From Aestuariivita sp. (lineage in GTDB: Bacteria; Pseudomonadota; Alphaproteobacteria; Rhodobacterales; Rhodobacteraceae): a stretch of 64,000 bases of DNA. Both the position numbers and the translations under genes were made by a program. Positions 9,706-19,097 of this stretch are shown piece by piece. The notes beneath the pieces are model-generated. The model made no database searches. It was given only the letters and a program-made list of their open reading frames with translations, and had not been told where the DNA came from. Positions within the stretch are counted from its first letter, which is position 1; every line of letters begins with the position of its first letter. Location of the stretch: assembly GCA_018401465.1 (NCBI GenBank), contig JAGYKE010000005.1:186001-250000 (forward strand), read 5' to 3'.

Positions 9706-10710
9706 TCAGCCGATCATGCGGTCGGCCTCGCCCAGTCCGGCATAATGGCGGCGCAACTGGGTCAGCGCGATGCGCAGCACGATCTTGCCCGACCGCGCAG
9801 ACCAGCCCATGCGCCGCTCGGCGATCTCGAGCCCCTCGAGAAGGCAGCAGCAGCGCAGCGCGACATCCGCCAGCCCCGGACCCAGCGCGCCCAGCGCCGC
9901 GATGATGCGGGCTTCGGCGGCATCCGTGGAAGGGCCACCCGGGCGCAGGAACCGCCGCCAGCCCGCATCGGGGCCCGCGTTCATCTGGGCCAGCTCGAAA
10001 TCCTCGCGCAGGCGTTCCCCGGCAGACACCAGATCATCCGACAGAAAGACCCTGCCGTCGCGGTCCTTGCGCCGGGCCAGCGCGGCAAGCGGGCTGTCCC
10101 CCGGTGCGAAGTGCGGACGGCGGGCAGGCGCAGCGCCACGATTCAGGGGTGGGCCGTCCGAATGGGCCGCACGCGCCCGGTTTTCCCCGCGCGCCACCAG
10201 CCGGCCCAGTTCCGCCCGGCCCGCGGGCGTGATGACATAGCGGCTGACGCGGCCTTGCGTCTGGCAATCGATCCATTCGTTCAGCGCCATGACCTGCGCG
10301 AGCGCGCGGTCGACCACGGCCGTGCGGGCCGGTGCCTCTCCCGGGCCGTCACGGACGACGACGCCCTTCTCCATCTCGGCGGCGAAGGCGAGGACCGCGC
10401 CGCTTTCGGCCATACGGCGCAGCACGCGCAGGAGATTGTCGTCCAGCCGCGCACGGGCCTCGGTTTTGTCATCGGCATCGGGAGCCTGGCCGAAATGCCG
10501 GTCCCCGATCCGGCGCAGCGCCTCGTCCACGAGAGGATCGTCGCGGCGCGTCTCGACCCGGCGGATCTGGCGCAACACAGTCGAGGCATGGCAGCCCAGA
10601 TCGCGGGCAATCTCGCGGATCGGGCGCCCGGCTTCGGTATGCATCAGGTATCGGCCCGCGACGTCGGGCACCCATTCCGGCAGCCGTGGCTCCTCGCTTG
10701 GTTCGGTCAT
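9706..10710 (-). CDS. DUF6456 protein with helix-turn-helix
   Basis: A 334-aa protein in two parts. The N-terminus holds a helix-turn-helix (about 27-52, [20 protein letters not shown]). The C-terminal third (about 220-330) matches what I recall as DUF6456, with the run [20 protein letters not shown] and a conserved arginine-rich end. A DNA-binding regulatory role is inferred from the HTH. It is divergent from the DUF6477 gene, and the shared upstream region carries a DnaA box and a CtrA-like site, suggesting cell-cycle linked expression. No operon partner. Confidence 0.7.
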   Translation of the reverse strand: MTEPSEEPRLPEWVPDVAGRYLMHTEAGRPIREIARDLGCHASTVLRQIRRVETRRDDPLVDEALRRIGDRHFGQAPDADDKTEARARLDDNLLRVLRRMAESGAVLAFAAEMEKGVVVRDGPGEAPARTAVVDRALAQVMALNEWIDCQTQGRVSRYVITPAGRAELGRLVARGENRARAAHSDGPPLNRGAAPARRPHFAPGDSPLAALARRKDRDGRVFLSDDLVSAGERLREDFELAQMNAGPDAGWRRFLRPGGPSTDAAEARIIAALGALGPGLADVALRCCCLLEGLEIAERRMGWSARSGKIVLRIALTQLRRHYAGLGEADRMIG

Positions 10711-10750
10711 TCTTCCCCCGTGACCCGCAGGTCGGAACGACAGATCCGCC

Positions 10751-10759
10751 TGTGGATAA
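10751..10759 (-). promoter_or_regulatory. Perfect DnaA box (TTATCCACA)
   Basis: The plus strand reads TGTGGATAA, the exact complement of the consensus DnaA box. It lies 41 nt upstream of the DUF6456 start in non-coding DNA. One 9-mer alone can occur by chance; the adjacent CtrA-like site 21 nt away raises its interest. Confidence 0.45.
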
Positions 10760-10780
10760 CTCTACTTGAAGTTGCATTCG

Positions 10781-10796
10781 TTACCGGATGGTTAAC
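10781..10796. promoter_or_regulatory. CtrA-like binding site (TTACC-N5-GTTAAC)
   Basis: The sequence TTACCGGATGGTTAAC matches the rhodobacterial CtrA motif TTAAC-N5-GTTAAC with one mismatch. It lies in the divergent region between the DUF6456 and DUF6477 genes. The other match in the window sits upstream of ctrA itself, also with one mismatch. Confidence 0.5.
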
Positions 10797-10933
10797 GATT
10801 GCGGCACGGAATAATTATTGTTTCCAAAAGATAAACAGAGTTGAAGCCGCCGTTCTCTGGAACGCACCGACACGCAACACCCGTCCAGGTTGTGCAAAAC
10901 TGGAGCCGATCCGACCAGGGAAAGGAACCAAAG

Positions 10934-11236
10934 ATGCAAGATGTCCTGAGCATGCTGGCCACGCTGCGCCGCCCGCGCCTTCTGATCCGCACCGCCCGGC
11001 TGGGGGCCGAGGCCTATCGCCGCGACAGCCATCTTCAGCGCCTGCTGGGATACGGCACGGTGCCGCGCAGCGCGCCCGCGTTGATGCGCCTGATGGAACT
11101 GGAGGCGGAAGAGAACGACCGCCGCCACACCGGCGACGCCGGTTATTCTCTAGCGAGGCACATCGATCTCTTGATCGCCATGATGGGCGAGGCGCAGATC
11201 CTGCGCGCCGCGCCGCCGCTGGCAATCGTCACATGA
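10934..11236 (+). CDS. DUF6477 family protein
   Basis: A 100-aa soluble, basic-then-acidic protein, recognised as the DUF6477 type found in Rhodobacterales. It starts M-Q-D-V-L-S-M-L-A-T-L-R-R-P-R-L-L-I-R. It has no known catalytic motif and no membrane segment. ATG 10934 is preceded by AAAGGAACCAAAG, a good ribosome-binding site. It is divergent from the DUF6456 gene. The last 8 nt overlap the 3' end of the convergent mttB homologue. Function unknown. Confidence 0.7.
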   Translation: MQDVLSMLATLRRPRLLIRTARLGAEAYRRDSHLQRLLGYGTVPRSAPALMRLMELEAEENDRRHTGDAGYSLARHIDLLIAMMGEAQILRAAPPLAIVT

Positions 11237-12779
11237 AGGCGTCGGGCATCGAGGCCTTCTTGCGCGCCACGTAATGGTGCAGCGCTTCGGACACGGCCTC
11301 GTCCATGGGGGGCGGCGTATACTGTGCCAGCATCTGTTCCACCTTGACCGCGGCCAGCGTCGCGGTGTCGCGCGCGCCTTCCTCGTCCCAGGTTTCGAAC
11401 GGTTTGTAGTCGAACACGTTTGACCGCCAGAAGGCTGACTTGAAGTTCGCCTGCGTATGCGCGCAGCCCAGGTAATGCCCGCCCGGGCCGACCTCGGCGA
11501 TGGCACCCATGGCCTGCGATTCTTCGTCGGCACGCACGCCTTCAGCCAGCTTGTGCAGGATGCCAAGCTGGTCGGCATCCATCACGAATTTCTCGTAGGA
11601 CGACACAAGGCCCCCTTCCAGCCAGCCGCAGGCATGCAGCATGAAGTTCACGCCCGACAGGAGCCCCATGTTGAGGCTGTTGGCCGTCTCGTAGGCGGCC
11701 TGCGCATCGGGCAGCTTCGATCCGGTGAAGGACCCCGCCGACCGGTAAGGCAGGTTCATGCGCCGCGCCAGTTGGCCGGCACCATAGGTGATCTGGGATG
11801 CTTCCGGCGTCCCGAAGGTGGGCGCGCCCGAATTCATGTCGATCGACGTGACAAAGGCCCCGAAGATCACCGGCGCGCCCGGGCGCACCAGCTGGGAATA
11901 GGCCACACCCGCCAGAACCTCGGCCAGCACCTGCGTCAGCGTGCCGGCGACGGACACGGGCGCCATGGCCCCGCCCACGATGAAGGGCGACACGATGCAG
12001 GCCTGACCGGCCTCGGCATAGACTTCCAGCGCACCCATCATCACGTCGTCGAAGGTGAGCGGCGAGTTGATGTTGATGAGCGAGGTCATCACCGTGTTGT
12101 CGCGCACGAAATCGCGGCCGAACAGGATTTCGCACATCTCGACACTGTCGCGGGCGCGGCTGGGGTCGGTCACCGACCCCATGAAGGGCTTGTCCGACAG
12201 CGTCATGTGGGCCATCAGCATGTCGAGATGGCGCTTGTTCACCGGCACGTCGGTCGGCTCGCACACGGTGCCGCCCGAATGGTGCAGCCACTTGGACATG
12301 TAGCCAAGCTTCACGAAGTTCCGGAAATCCTCAATCGTGGCATAGCGGCGGCCGCCCGCGTTGTCGCGCACGAAGGGCGGGCCATAGACCGGGGCGAGAA
12401 CGAGCGATCTGCCGCCGATCTCGACGTTGCGTTCGGGGTTGCGGGCATGCTGGACAATGCGCGACGGCGCGGTCTTGCAAAGCTCACGCGCCAGACCGCG
12501 GGGGATGCGCACGCGTTCGCCTTCGACATCGGCGCCCGCGTCGCGCCAAAGCTGCAGCGCGCGGGGGTTGTTGACGAAGTTGACGCCGATTTCCTGCAAG
12601 ATGGTGTCGGCATTGGCCTCGATGATCTCGATGACCTCTTCGGTCAGGATCTCGAAATCGGGGATGTTGCGCTCGATGAAGCGCGCCGCCTCGATCCTGA
12701 CCGCCGTGCGTTCCGCTCGCCGTGCCGCACCGCCGCCGCCGCGCGCCCTGCGCCGATCCGTGACATCCGCCGTCGTCAT
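11229..12779 (-). CDS. Trimethylamine methyltransferase (MttB) family protein, non-pyrrolysine type
   Basis: A 516-aa TIM-barrel corrinoid methyltransferase of the MttB superfamily. Family landmarks include LQEIGVNFVNNPRAL (about residues 60-75), the glycine-rich IVGGAMAPVSVAGTL, and a C-terminal GPGGHYLGCAHT. The frame has no internal amber codon, so it lacks the pyrrolysine of true MttB; non-Pyl members act on other quaternary amines such as glycine betaine or proline betaine. No corrinoid protein or cobalamin reactivase gene is adjacent. ATG 12779 is preferred over the longer frame to 12878 because of the preceding GGGGGCAC. Substrate unknown. Confidence 0.85.
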   Translation of the reverse strand: MTTADVTDRRRARGGGGAARRAERTAVRIEAARFIERNIPDFEILTEEVIEIIEANADTILQEIGVNFVNNPRALQLWRDAGADVEGERVRIPRGLARELCKTAPSRIVQHARNPERNVEIGGRSLVLAPVYGPPFVRDNAGGRRYATIEDFRNFVKLGYMSKWLHHSGGTVCEPTDVPVNKRHLDMLMAHMTLSDKPFMGSVTDPSRARDSVEMCEILFGRDFVRDNTVMTSLININSPLTFDDVMMGALEVYAEAGQACIVSPFIVGGAMAPVSVAGTLTQVLAEVLAGVAYSQLVRPGAPVIFGAFVTSIDMNSGAPTFGTPEASQITYGAGQLARRMNLPYRSAGSFTGSKLPDAQAAYETANSLNMGLLSGVNFMLHACGWLEGGLVSSYEKFVMDADQLGILHKLAEGVRADEESQAMGAIAEVGPGGHYLGCAHTQANFKSAFWRSNVFDYKPFETWDEEGARDTATLAAVKVEQMLAQYTPPPMDEAVSEALHHYVARKKASMPDAFM

Positions 12780-12887
12780 CTCTGTGCCCCCGTGGCTGGA
12801 ACCCGTTGCCAAGGGGATTACCCCGAAGCCGCGCAGGGCCTGCCGGCATTTGCGTCGCTTGCCAGTCAAAAGCGACATGCCGGCCGG

Positions 12888-13943
12888 TCAGAGACCGAAG
12901 GTCACCGACTCGGCCCGCGGGGGAGGGCGCAGGCGGCGCAGCCCCTCGGGCAGAAGATCGTCAAGCCGGTCCTCGACCAGATGCGCGCGCACGCCCAGAA
13001 CGATGGCGGCGAACCCGATGAGGCCCAGCACCACGGCGGCGAAGATCAGGTTTTCCCAGGCATTGAACCAGTCAGCCAGCCACGCGGCGATCCCCATGGC
13101 CCCCACCGACACGCCCGCGGGGCGGCGGATGTAGATGGCGAAGGCGATGGTGGCGATGGAAATCATCAGGAAGAGACCCATCCGGTCGTCGAAGAAGAAG
13201 AACATCGACCAGACCGCAAGGCAGGTCATCGCCACCTTGTTGAGCCAGAAGCCATGATTGGGCCCGTCGCGCAGATCGGCCCACCAGGCCGCCGCCGACA
13301 GCGCGATGCCCCAGCCCAGAAAGAAGCCGCGCGTAGTGATCGTGTCGTCAAGGCCAAGACCCTTCCAGACCTCGGCCACCACAAGGATCAGGGCAGCAAG
13401 AAACGGCACCCATGCGGGCAGGAACGCGCGCCGCACCAGCAGAACCGCCCCGGCGGCAAGGACGGGTGCGGCGGGCGGGAAGGCGCCGTGGATCAGCGGC
13501 GAATAGGGCCAAAGCGGCGGCGGATCGGCGTCGGGGCGCGACCACCAGGGCGGATCGGACCAGTTCTGCAGAAAGCTCGGCTCGCCCACACTCGCCTGCC
13601 AGGCAATGACCGCCAGCGAGAGGCAGGCCGCCATCGACAGCACCAGCATCGACGACAGAAGCCGCAGCGTCGCGCGCGGCTTCACCACCTGATCGAGCGC
13701 CGCGAAAACCCCGGCATAGGCGATGCCGATCCACATCAGGCGGCCCGGTTCATCCGCGCCCAGTTCGATGGCGAGAAGCACCATCGCGAAGACCACAAGC
13801 GCGCAGCCCGCCATCCAGAGCACATGCACAAGGCTCAGCCCCGGGGCGTCCGCCCGCAGCGGATCGGGGCGCAGCGCCTCGATCGCGCGGCGCTGGTCTT
13901 CGGTGATGATGCCGCGATTCACCGCCTCGCGCAGCCGGTCCAT
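12888..13943 (-). CDS. Polytopic membrane protein (DUF2157-like)
   Basis: A 351-aa protein. A short soluble head [24 protein letters not shown] resembles the N-terminal helix-hairpin of DUF2157 proteins. About nine or ten hydrophobic segments follow, beginning [20 protein letters not shown] (about 41-60), and a charged tail ends the protein. No transport or catalytic motif was recognised. It lies between the mttB homologue and the divergent guaA, whose ATG is 47 nt away. Function unknown; the family link is a visual judgement. Confidence 0.55.
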   Translation of the reverse strand: MDRLREAVNRGIITEDQRRAIEALRPDPLRADAPGLSLVHVLWMAGCALVVFAMVLLAIELGADEPGRLMWIGIAYAGVFAALDQVVKPRATLRLLSSMLVLSMAACLSLAVIAWQASVGEPSFLQNWSDPPWWSRPDADPPPLWPYSPLIHGAFPPAAPVLAAGAVLLVRRAFLPAWVPFLAALILVVAEVWKGLGLDDTITTRGFFLGWGIALSAAAWWADLRDGPNHGFWLNKVAMTCLAVWSMFFFFDDRMGLFLMISIATIAFAIYIRRPAGVSVGAMGIAAWLADWFNAWENLIFAAVVLGLIGFAAIVLGVRAHLVEDRLDDLLPEGLRRLRPPPRAESVTFGL

Positions 13944-13990
13944 GTCGGTCCTCTCTTGCCCGCGCCCAGCCTAGCACTTATCAGGCGGAC

Positions 13991-15565
13991 ATGAGCAACG
14001 CCCATGATCGCCTCCTCATCATCGACTTCGGGTCGCAGGTCACGCAGCTGATTGCGCGCCGCCTGCGCGAGCTGAATGTCTATTGCGAAATCCACCCCTA
14101 TCAGAGCGTCACCGACGCCTTCCTGAAGGATTTCGCGCCACGCGCGATCATCTTCTCGGGCGGGCCGGATTCGGTGACACGCGAAGGATCGCCCCGCCCG
14201 CCTGCCGCCGCCTATGCCATGGGCGTGCCGATCCTCGGCATCTGCTACGGCCAGCAGGTGATGATGCAGGATCTGGGCGGCCGCGTCGAAGGCGGCAAGA
14301 TCACCGGCGGCGGCGGCACGGCCGAGTTCGGGCGCGCCTATGTCACGCCGGGGGCGGACCGTCTTGACCTGCTTGACGGCTGGTTCGATCAGGGCCGCGA
14401 ACAGGTCTGGATGAGCCATGGCGACCACGTCGCCGAAATCGCACCGGGCTTCCGGGTCTTCGGCACCTCGCCCAACGCGCCTTATGCGATCATCGCCGAC
14501 ACCGCGCGGCAGTTCTATGCCGTCCAGTTCCACCCCGAGGTGCACCACACTCCCAAGGGCGCGAAACTCTACGCGAACTTCGTGAAAATCGCGGGTTTCA
14601 AGGGCGACTGGACCATGGGCGCCTACCGCGAAGAGGCCATCGCGAAGATCCGCGAACAGGTCGGCGACAAACGCGTGATCTGCGGCCTGTCGGGGGGTGT
14701 CGATTCCTCGGTCGCCGCTGTCCTCATTCACGAGGCGATCGGCGACCAGCTCACCTGCGTCTTCGTCGATCATGGGATGCTGCGCCAGGACGAGGCGGAA
14801 CAGGTCGTGACCATGTTCCGCGACAACTACAACATCCCGCTGATCCATGCGGACGAAAGCGAGCTGTTCCTGACCGCGCTCGAAGGGGTCACCGACCCCG
14901 AAGTGAAGCGCAAGACCATCGGGCGGCTTTTCATCGACGTGTTCCAGAAATACGCCGATCAGGTGGAAGGGGCGGAATTCCTTGCCCAAGGCACGCTTTA
15001 CCCGGACGTGATCGAAAGCGTCAGCTTCACCGGCGGCCCGTCAGTCACGATCAAGAGCCACCACAACGTGGGCGGCCTGCCGGAAAAGATGGGCCTCAAG
15101 CTGGTCGAGCCGCTGCGCGAGCTGTTCAAGGACGAAGTGCGCGCGCTGGGCCGGGAACTGGGTCTGCCGCAGGCCTTCATCGGCCGCCACCCCTTCCCCG
15201 GCCCCGGCCTTGCCATCCGCTGCCCCGGCGAGATCACGCGCGAAAAGCTTGCCATCCTGCGCCAGGCCGATGCCGTCTTCATCGACCAGATCCGCCGCCA
15301 CGGGCTTTATGACGAGATCTGGCAGGCCTTCGTCGCGATCCTTCCGGTCAAGACGGTCGGCGTGATGGGCGACGGGCGCACCTACGACTTCGCCTGCGCC
15401 CTGCGCGCGGTGACATCCGTCGACGGGATGACGGCGGACTACTACCCCTTCACCCACGACTTCCTCGGCGAAACCGCGACGCGGATCATCAACGAGGTCA
15501 CGGGCATCAACCGGGTGACCTATGACATCACCTCGAAACCGCCGGGGACCATCGAGTGGGAGTGA
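13991..15565 (+). CDS. guaA: GMP synthase (glutamine-hydrolysing)
   Basis: Converts XMP to GMP using glutamine and ATP. The 524-aa protein has the class I amidotransferase domain first, with FSGGPDSV, nucleophile C85 in GICYGQQ, and the His/Glu pair in QFHPEVHHT. The ATP-pyrophosphatase P-loop GLSGGVDSS follows, then the dimerisation domain ending in [15 protein letters not shown], the invariant C-terminus. The next gene, an FkbM methyltransferase, starts inside the last codons (GTG 15556), so they are co-translated. Confidence 0.97.
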   Translation: MSNAHDRLLIIDFGSQVTQLIARRLRELNVYCEIHPYQSVTDAFLKDFAPRAIIFSGGPDSVTREGSPRPPAAAYAMGVPILGICYGQQVMMQDLGGRVEGGKITGGGGTAEFGRAYVTPGADRLDLLDGWFDQGREQVWMSHGDHVAEIAPGFRVFGTSPNAPYAIIADTARQFYAVQFHPEVHHTPKGAKLYANFVKIAGFKGDWTMGAYREEAIAKIREQVGDKRVICGLSGGVDSSVAAVLIHEAIGDQLTCVFVDHGMLRQDEAEQVVTMFRDNYNIPLIHADESELFLTALEGVTDPEVKRKTIGRLFIDVFQKYADQVEGAEFLAQGTLYPDVIESVSFTGGPSVTIKSHHNVGGLPEKMGLKLVEPLRELFKDEVRALGRELGLPQAFIGRHPFPGPGLAIRCPGEITREKLAILRQADAVFIDQIRRHGLYDEIWQAFVAILPVKTVGVMGDGRTYDFACALRAVTSVDGMTADYYPFTHDFLGETATRIINEVTGINRVTYDITSKPPGTIEWE

Positions 15566-16305
15566 TCCACACCTTCCTGCGCGGTCTTGAAAAGCAGGTG
15601 CTGCGGGGGCTGGGCAAGGGCCATGGGACGAAGTCCATCGCGGCCGAGATCGGCACGATCACCCGCCTGCTCGGCCCCGGTGAGGTGCGGCTCTGCGTCG
15701 ATATCGGTGGCAATGTGGGCAATTACACCGCGGCGCTGCTGCAGGCCTTTCCCGCCGCGCGCGTGGTCACGTTCGAGCCGTCGGCCACCAACATCGCGAA
15801 ACTGACCGACCGCTTCGGGTCGGACGCCCGCGTCACGCTGGTGCCCGCCGCGGTCAGCGACACGGCGGGCAGCGCGCGGCTTTGGGCCGACACGCCGGGT
15901 TCGGGGCTGGGCAGTCTGACCAAGCGTGATCTGAGCTTCCGCAACCTCAGCTTCGACGCCTCGGAAGAGGTGCGGACGATCCGCTTCGAAGACTATTGGC
16001 GCGACGCTCTCGCCTCGGCGCCCATCGACATCCTAAAGCTCGACATCGAGGGGCATGAGCTCGACGCCCTGCGCGGCGCGGGCGACGCCATCGCGCAGAC
16101 ACGCGCGGTGCAGTTCGAATTCGGCGGCACCAACATCGACACGCGCACCTATTTCAAGGATTTCTGGGATTTCTTCGCGGCGCGCGGCTTTGCCCTGCAC
16201 CGCATCACGCCCTTCGGGCCGCTGGCGCTGAGCCGCTATTCGGAACGCGAGGAAAGCTTCACCACCACCAACTACATCGCCATCGCGTCAGGCGCCGGGC
16301 GATGA
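15556..16305 (+). CDS. FkbM family SAM-dependent methyltransferase
   Basis: A 249-aa methyltransferase with the SAM motif [13 protein letters not shown] (about 50-62), acidic loop TFEPS, and the family signature [15 protein letters not shown] (about 157-171). The start is GTG 15556, or GTG 15562, overlapping the guaA end by about 10 nt. The next gene also overlaps (16302). Substrate unknown. This is the second of three unlinked FkbM genes in the window, with little sequence identity to the others beyond the motifs. Confidence 0.8.
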   Translation: MGVIHTFLRGLEKQVLRGLGKGHGTKSIAAEIGTITRLLGPGEVRLCVDIGGNVGNYTAALLQAFPAARVVTFEPSATNIAKLTDRFGSDARVTLVPAAVSDTAGSARLWADTPGSGLGSLTKRDLSFRNLSFDASEEVRTIRFEDYWRDALASAPIDILKLDIEGHELDALRGAGDAIAQTRAVQFEFGGTNIDTRTYFKDFWDFFAARGFALHRITPFGPLALSRYSEREESFTTTNYIAIASGAGR

Positions 16306-17213
16306 CGCAGGACGTGGCGACACCGGGCCGGGGCGACGCGAGTGCGGCGCAGGTGCTGAAGGCCGCGCTGTGGATGATGGGCGCCATCGCGTCCTTCTCG
16401 GGCATGGCGATCGCGGGGCGCGCAGTGGCGGGCACCCACGACACGTTCGAGATGATGATGTACCGGTCCTTCGTGGGGCTCATCATCGTCTGCATCCTTC
16501 TCACCGCGACGCGCAGCTGGCATCAGGTCACGCGCCGGTCGATGGGGGTTCAGTTCGTCCGCAACGCCGCGCATTTCACCGGGCAGAACCTGTGGTTCTA
16601 TGCGGTCACGCTGATCCCGCTGGCGCAGCTCTTCGCGCTCGAGTTCACGTCACCGCTCTGGGTGCTGGTGCTGTCGCCCCTGATCCTGGGCGAACGGATG
16701 ACAAAGGTACGGGCGGTGTCGGCGGTGATGGGATTCATCGGCATCCTCATCGTCGCGCGCCCCTCGCCCGAGACGATCGATGCAGGCATTGTGGCGGCAG
16801 CGGCAAGCGCGATCTTCTTCGCGCTGACCATCATGTTCACCCGCCGCCTGACGCGCACGGAAACGGTGGCCTGCATCCTGTTCTGGCTGACCTTCCTGCA
16901 GGCGATCATGGGGGTTATCGCCGTGGGCTGGGACGGGCAGATCGCCTGGCCCACCGCGCAGACCGCGCCCTGGCTGGTGATGATCGGGCTTGCGGGGCTG
17001 GTGGCGCATTTCTGCATGACGAACGCGCTGGCCATCGCGCCCGCAACAGTGGTCGTGCCCATCGACTTCGTCCGCCTGCCGTTCATCGCGGTCGTGGGTT
17101 ACCTCGTCTATGACGAGGCGCTGGACATCTGGGTCTTCGTCGGAGCGTTGGTGATCTTCGCGGGCAACTACCTCAACATCTGGACGGAAACCCGCAGGAA
17201 ACGGGTCGTTTGA
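16302..17213 (+). CDS. EamA/DMT-family membrane transporter
   Basis: A 303-aa inner-membrane protein with ten predicted transmembrane helices in two EamA repeats. The second begins at about residue 160 after IGILIVARPSPETID. Family signs are the repeated hydrophobic segments and the end-of-repeat pattern LVYDEALDIWVFVGALVIFAGNYLNI. Members usually export metabolites such as amino acids or nucleosides. The start overlaps the FkbM gene stop by 4 nt. A second DMT gene follows 28 nt downstream. Confidence 0.85.
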   Translation: MTQDVATPGRGDASAAQVLKAALWMMGAIASFSGMAIAGRAVAGTHDTFEMMMYRSFVGLIIVCILLTATRSWHQVTRRSMGVQFVRNAAHFTGQNLWFYAVTLIPLAQLFALEFTSPLWVLVLSPLILGERMTKVRAVSAVMGFIGILIVARPSPETIDAGIVAAAASAIFFALTIMFTRRLTRTETVACILFWLTFLQAIMGVIAVGWDGQIAWPTAQTAPWLVMIGLAGLVAHFCMTNALAIAPATVVVPIDFVRLPFIAVVGYLVYDEALDIWVFVGALVIFAGNYLNIWTETRRKRVV

Positions 17214-17241
17214 AACCCCGTGGCGTGCTGAACCTCGGCCC

Positions 17242-18165
17242 ATGACACCGCAGAAGGACATCTCCGCACGCGCCTGGGCCGAACTCGTGCTTCTGGCCGT
17301 GATCTGGGGCGCGTCCTTCCTCGCGGTGCGCATCGCGCTGACCGAGGTGCCGGTGGTCACGTCCGTCCTGCACAGGACCTTCTGGGCAATGCTGGTGCTT
17401 TGGGCCGTGGTCGCGGCATGGCGCCTGCCGGTGCCCCGCGATCCGCGGATGTGGGCCGCCTTTCTCGTCATGGGATGCCTCAACAACGTGATCCCCTTTG
17501 CGCTCATGGCCTGGGCACAGCTGCATGTGGAGATCGGGCTCATCTCGATCCTGAACGGGGCGACGGCGATCTTCGGGGTCATCGTGGCGGCGCTGGTCTT
17601 CGCCGACGAACGCTTGACCCTGCGCAAGGCGGTGGGCGTCACGATGGGGTTTCTGGGCGTGGCCACCGCCATCGGTCTCGACGCGCTGCGGGATTTCGAC
17701 CTGCGCTCGGTCGCGCAGATCGCGGTCATTTCGGGAACGGTTTTCTATGCGGTGGCGGGCGCCTGGGCGCGGATCACGCTTCGGGGTCTGGCACCCGAGG
17801 TGGCGGCGGCGGGGATGCTCACGGGGTCGACCGTCATTCTGCTGCCCGCCGCGCTGATGATCGACGGGGTGCCCCGCTTCGATCTGGCCCCGGCCACCTG
17901 GGCGGCGATGGGCTATTACTCCCTTGTTGCGACGGCGGGGGCCTATCTTCTGTTCTACCGCGTGCTTGCTTCCGCGGGCAGCGGAAACGCGATGCTGGTG
18001 ACGCTTCTGATCCCGCCCGTCGCGATCCTTCTCGGCGCGGTCGTGCTCGGCGAAAAGCTGCACGTGTCGGCCTTTGCAGGGCTGGCGTTGCTGGCGGTGG
18101 GCCTTCTGATCCTCGATGGCCGCCCCCTCGCCCGCCTGATTGACCGCGCGCGCCGCCGCCGATAG
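17242..18165 (+). CDS. EamA/DMT-family membrane transporter
   Basis: A 307-aa ten-helix DMT exporter, distinct in sequence from the gene before it. The first repeat opens AELVLLAVIWGASFLAVRIAL. The second repeat starts near residue 155 after VAQIAVISG and ends VGLLILDGRPLARL. The paired arrangement suggests either a heteromeric pump or two independent exporters; most DMT proteins of this length work alone or as homodimers. Substrate cannot be inferred. Confidence 0.85.
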   Translation: MTPQKDISARAWAELVLLAVIWGASFLAVRIALTEVPVVTSVLHRTFWAMLVLWAVVAAWRLPVPRDPRMWAAFLVMGCLNNVIPFALMAWAQLHVEIGLISILNGATAIFGVIVAALVFADERLTLRKAVGVTMGFLGVATAIGLDALRDFDLRSVAQIAVISGTVFYAVAGAWARITLRGLAPEVAAAGMLTGSTVILLPAALMIDGVPRFDLAPATWAAMGYYSLVATAGAYLLFYRVLASAGSGNAMLVTLLIPPVAILLGAVVLGEKLHVSAFAGLALLAVGLLILDGRPLARLIDRARRRR

Positions 18166-18196
18166 ACCGGCGCAGATCAGACGGGGAAAGCGGGCG

Positions 18197-19057
18197 ATGC
18201 TCTACCAGACGGCGGCAGACTGGCGCGTGGCGCCGCACAAGCGGGTTCTGTTCTACGGCATGTCGGGGCTGGGCAAGACGCATGTCTCGACCATGCTGCG
18301 CGATGCCGGGCGCTGGTTCCACTATTCCATCGATTACCGCATCGGCACCCGCTACATGGGCGAATACATCGCCGACAACGCCAAGGCGCATGCGATGAAG
18401 GTGCCCTTCCTGCGCGACCTGCTGCTATCGGATTCCATCTACATCGGATCGAACCTGACCTTCGACAACCTGACGCCCGTCTCGTCCTATCTGGGCAAGC
18501 CGGGCGATCCGTCGAAAGGCGGCCTGCCGATGGAGGAATACCGCCGCCGCCAGGACCAGTTCCGCCGCGCGGAAATCCAGGCGCTGCTGGATACCGAACA
18601 TTTCATCCGCCGGGCCGAAATGCTCTACGGCTATCCCAACTTCATCTGCGACACCGGCGGGTCGATCTGCGAATGGGTCGATGCCGACGACCCCAACGAC
18701 CCGATCCTGACCGAATTGTCAAAGCACACGCTGCTGATCTGGCTGAAGGGAACCGAGGCGCATACGGCCGAACTGATCCGCCGCTTCGACCGCGCGCCCA
18801 AGCCCATGGCCTATCAGCCCGAATTCCTCGCCTCGGCTTGGGCCGGATACCTGGCCGAGACGGGCCGCAGCGAGACCGAGGTCGACCCCGACGCCTTCAT
18901 CCGCTGGACCTATGCCCGCGCGCTCGCCCATCGCCAGCCGCGATACGAGGCGATGTCGAAATGGGGCATCACCATCCCCGCCGACAGCCTGCACGCCGTC
19001 ACCGACGAGGCGGGCTTCATCGACGCCGTGGCCGATGCCCTTGAGGCGCGCGGCTGA
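18197..19057 (+). CDS. P-loop ATPase/kinase-like protein of unknown role
   Basis: A 286-aa protein with an N-terminal Walker A motif GMSGLGKTHVS (about 25-35). A putative Walker B-like segment lies around NFICDTGGS (about 153-161), and hydrophobic LLIWLKGTE follows. ATG 18197 is supported by GGGAAAG upstream. It lies 40 nt upstream of metA on the same strand, an arrangement I recall from related genomes. The fold suggests a nucleoside/small-molecule kinase or GTPase-like regulator; no specific family is claimed. Confidence 0.65.
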   Translation: MLYQTAADWRVAPHKRVLFYGMSGLGKTHVSTMLRDAGRWFHYSIDYRIGTRYMGEYIADNAKAHAMKVPFLRDLLLSDSIYIGSNLTFDNLTPVSSYLGKPGDPSKGGLPMEEYRRRQDQFRRAEIQALLDTEHFIRRAEMLYGYPNFICDTGGSICEWVDADDPNDPILTELSKHTLLIWLKGTEAHTAELIRRFDRAPKPMAYQPEFLASAWAGYLAETGRSETEVDPDAFIRWTYARALAHRQPRYEAMSKWGITIPADSLHAVTDEAGFIDAVADALEARG

Positions 19058-19097
19058 CGCGCCTATCTGACCGCCCCAGTTCCCGGAAGACACGCCC

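Noticed and set aside
9682-11274. 530-aa plus-strand ORF
   Set aside because: It is antisense to the DUF6456 gene and lacks codon pattern or motifs; a high-GC shadow frame.
11457-13994. 845-aa plus-strand ORF
   Set aside because: It is antisense to the mttB homologue and the membrane-protein gene, His- and Arg-rich without domains, so a shadow frame.
19058-19097. SAM-II-type riboswitch before metA
   Set aside because: The gap is only 40 nt and shows no matching stems, too short for such a riboswitch.
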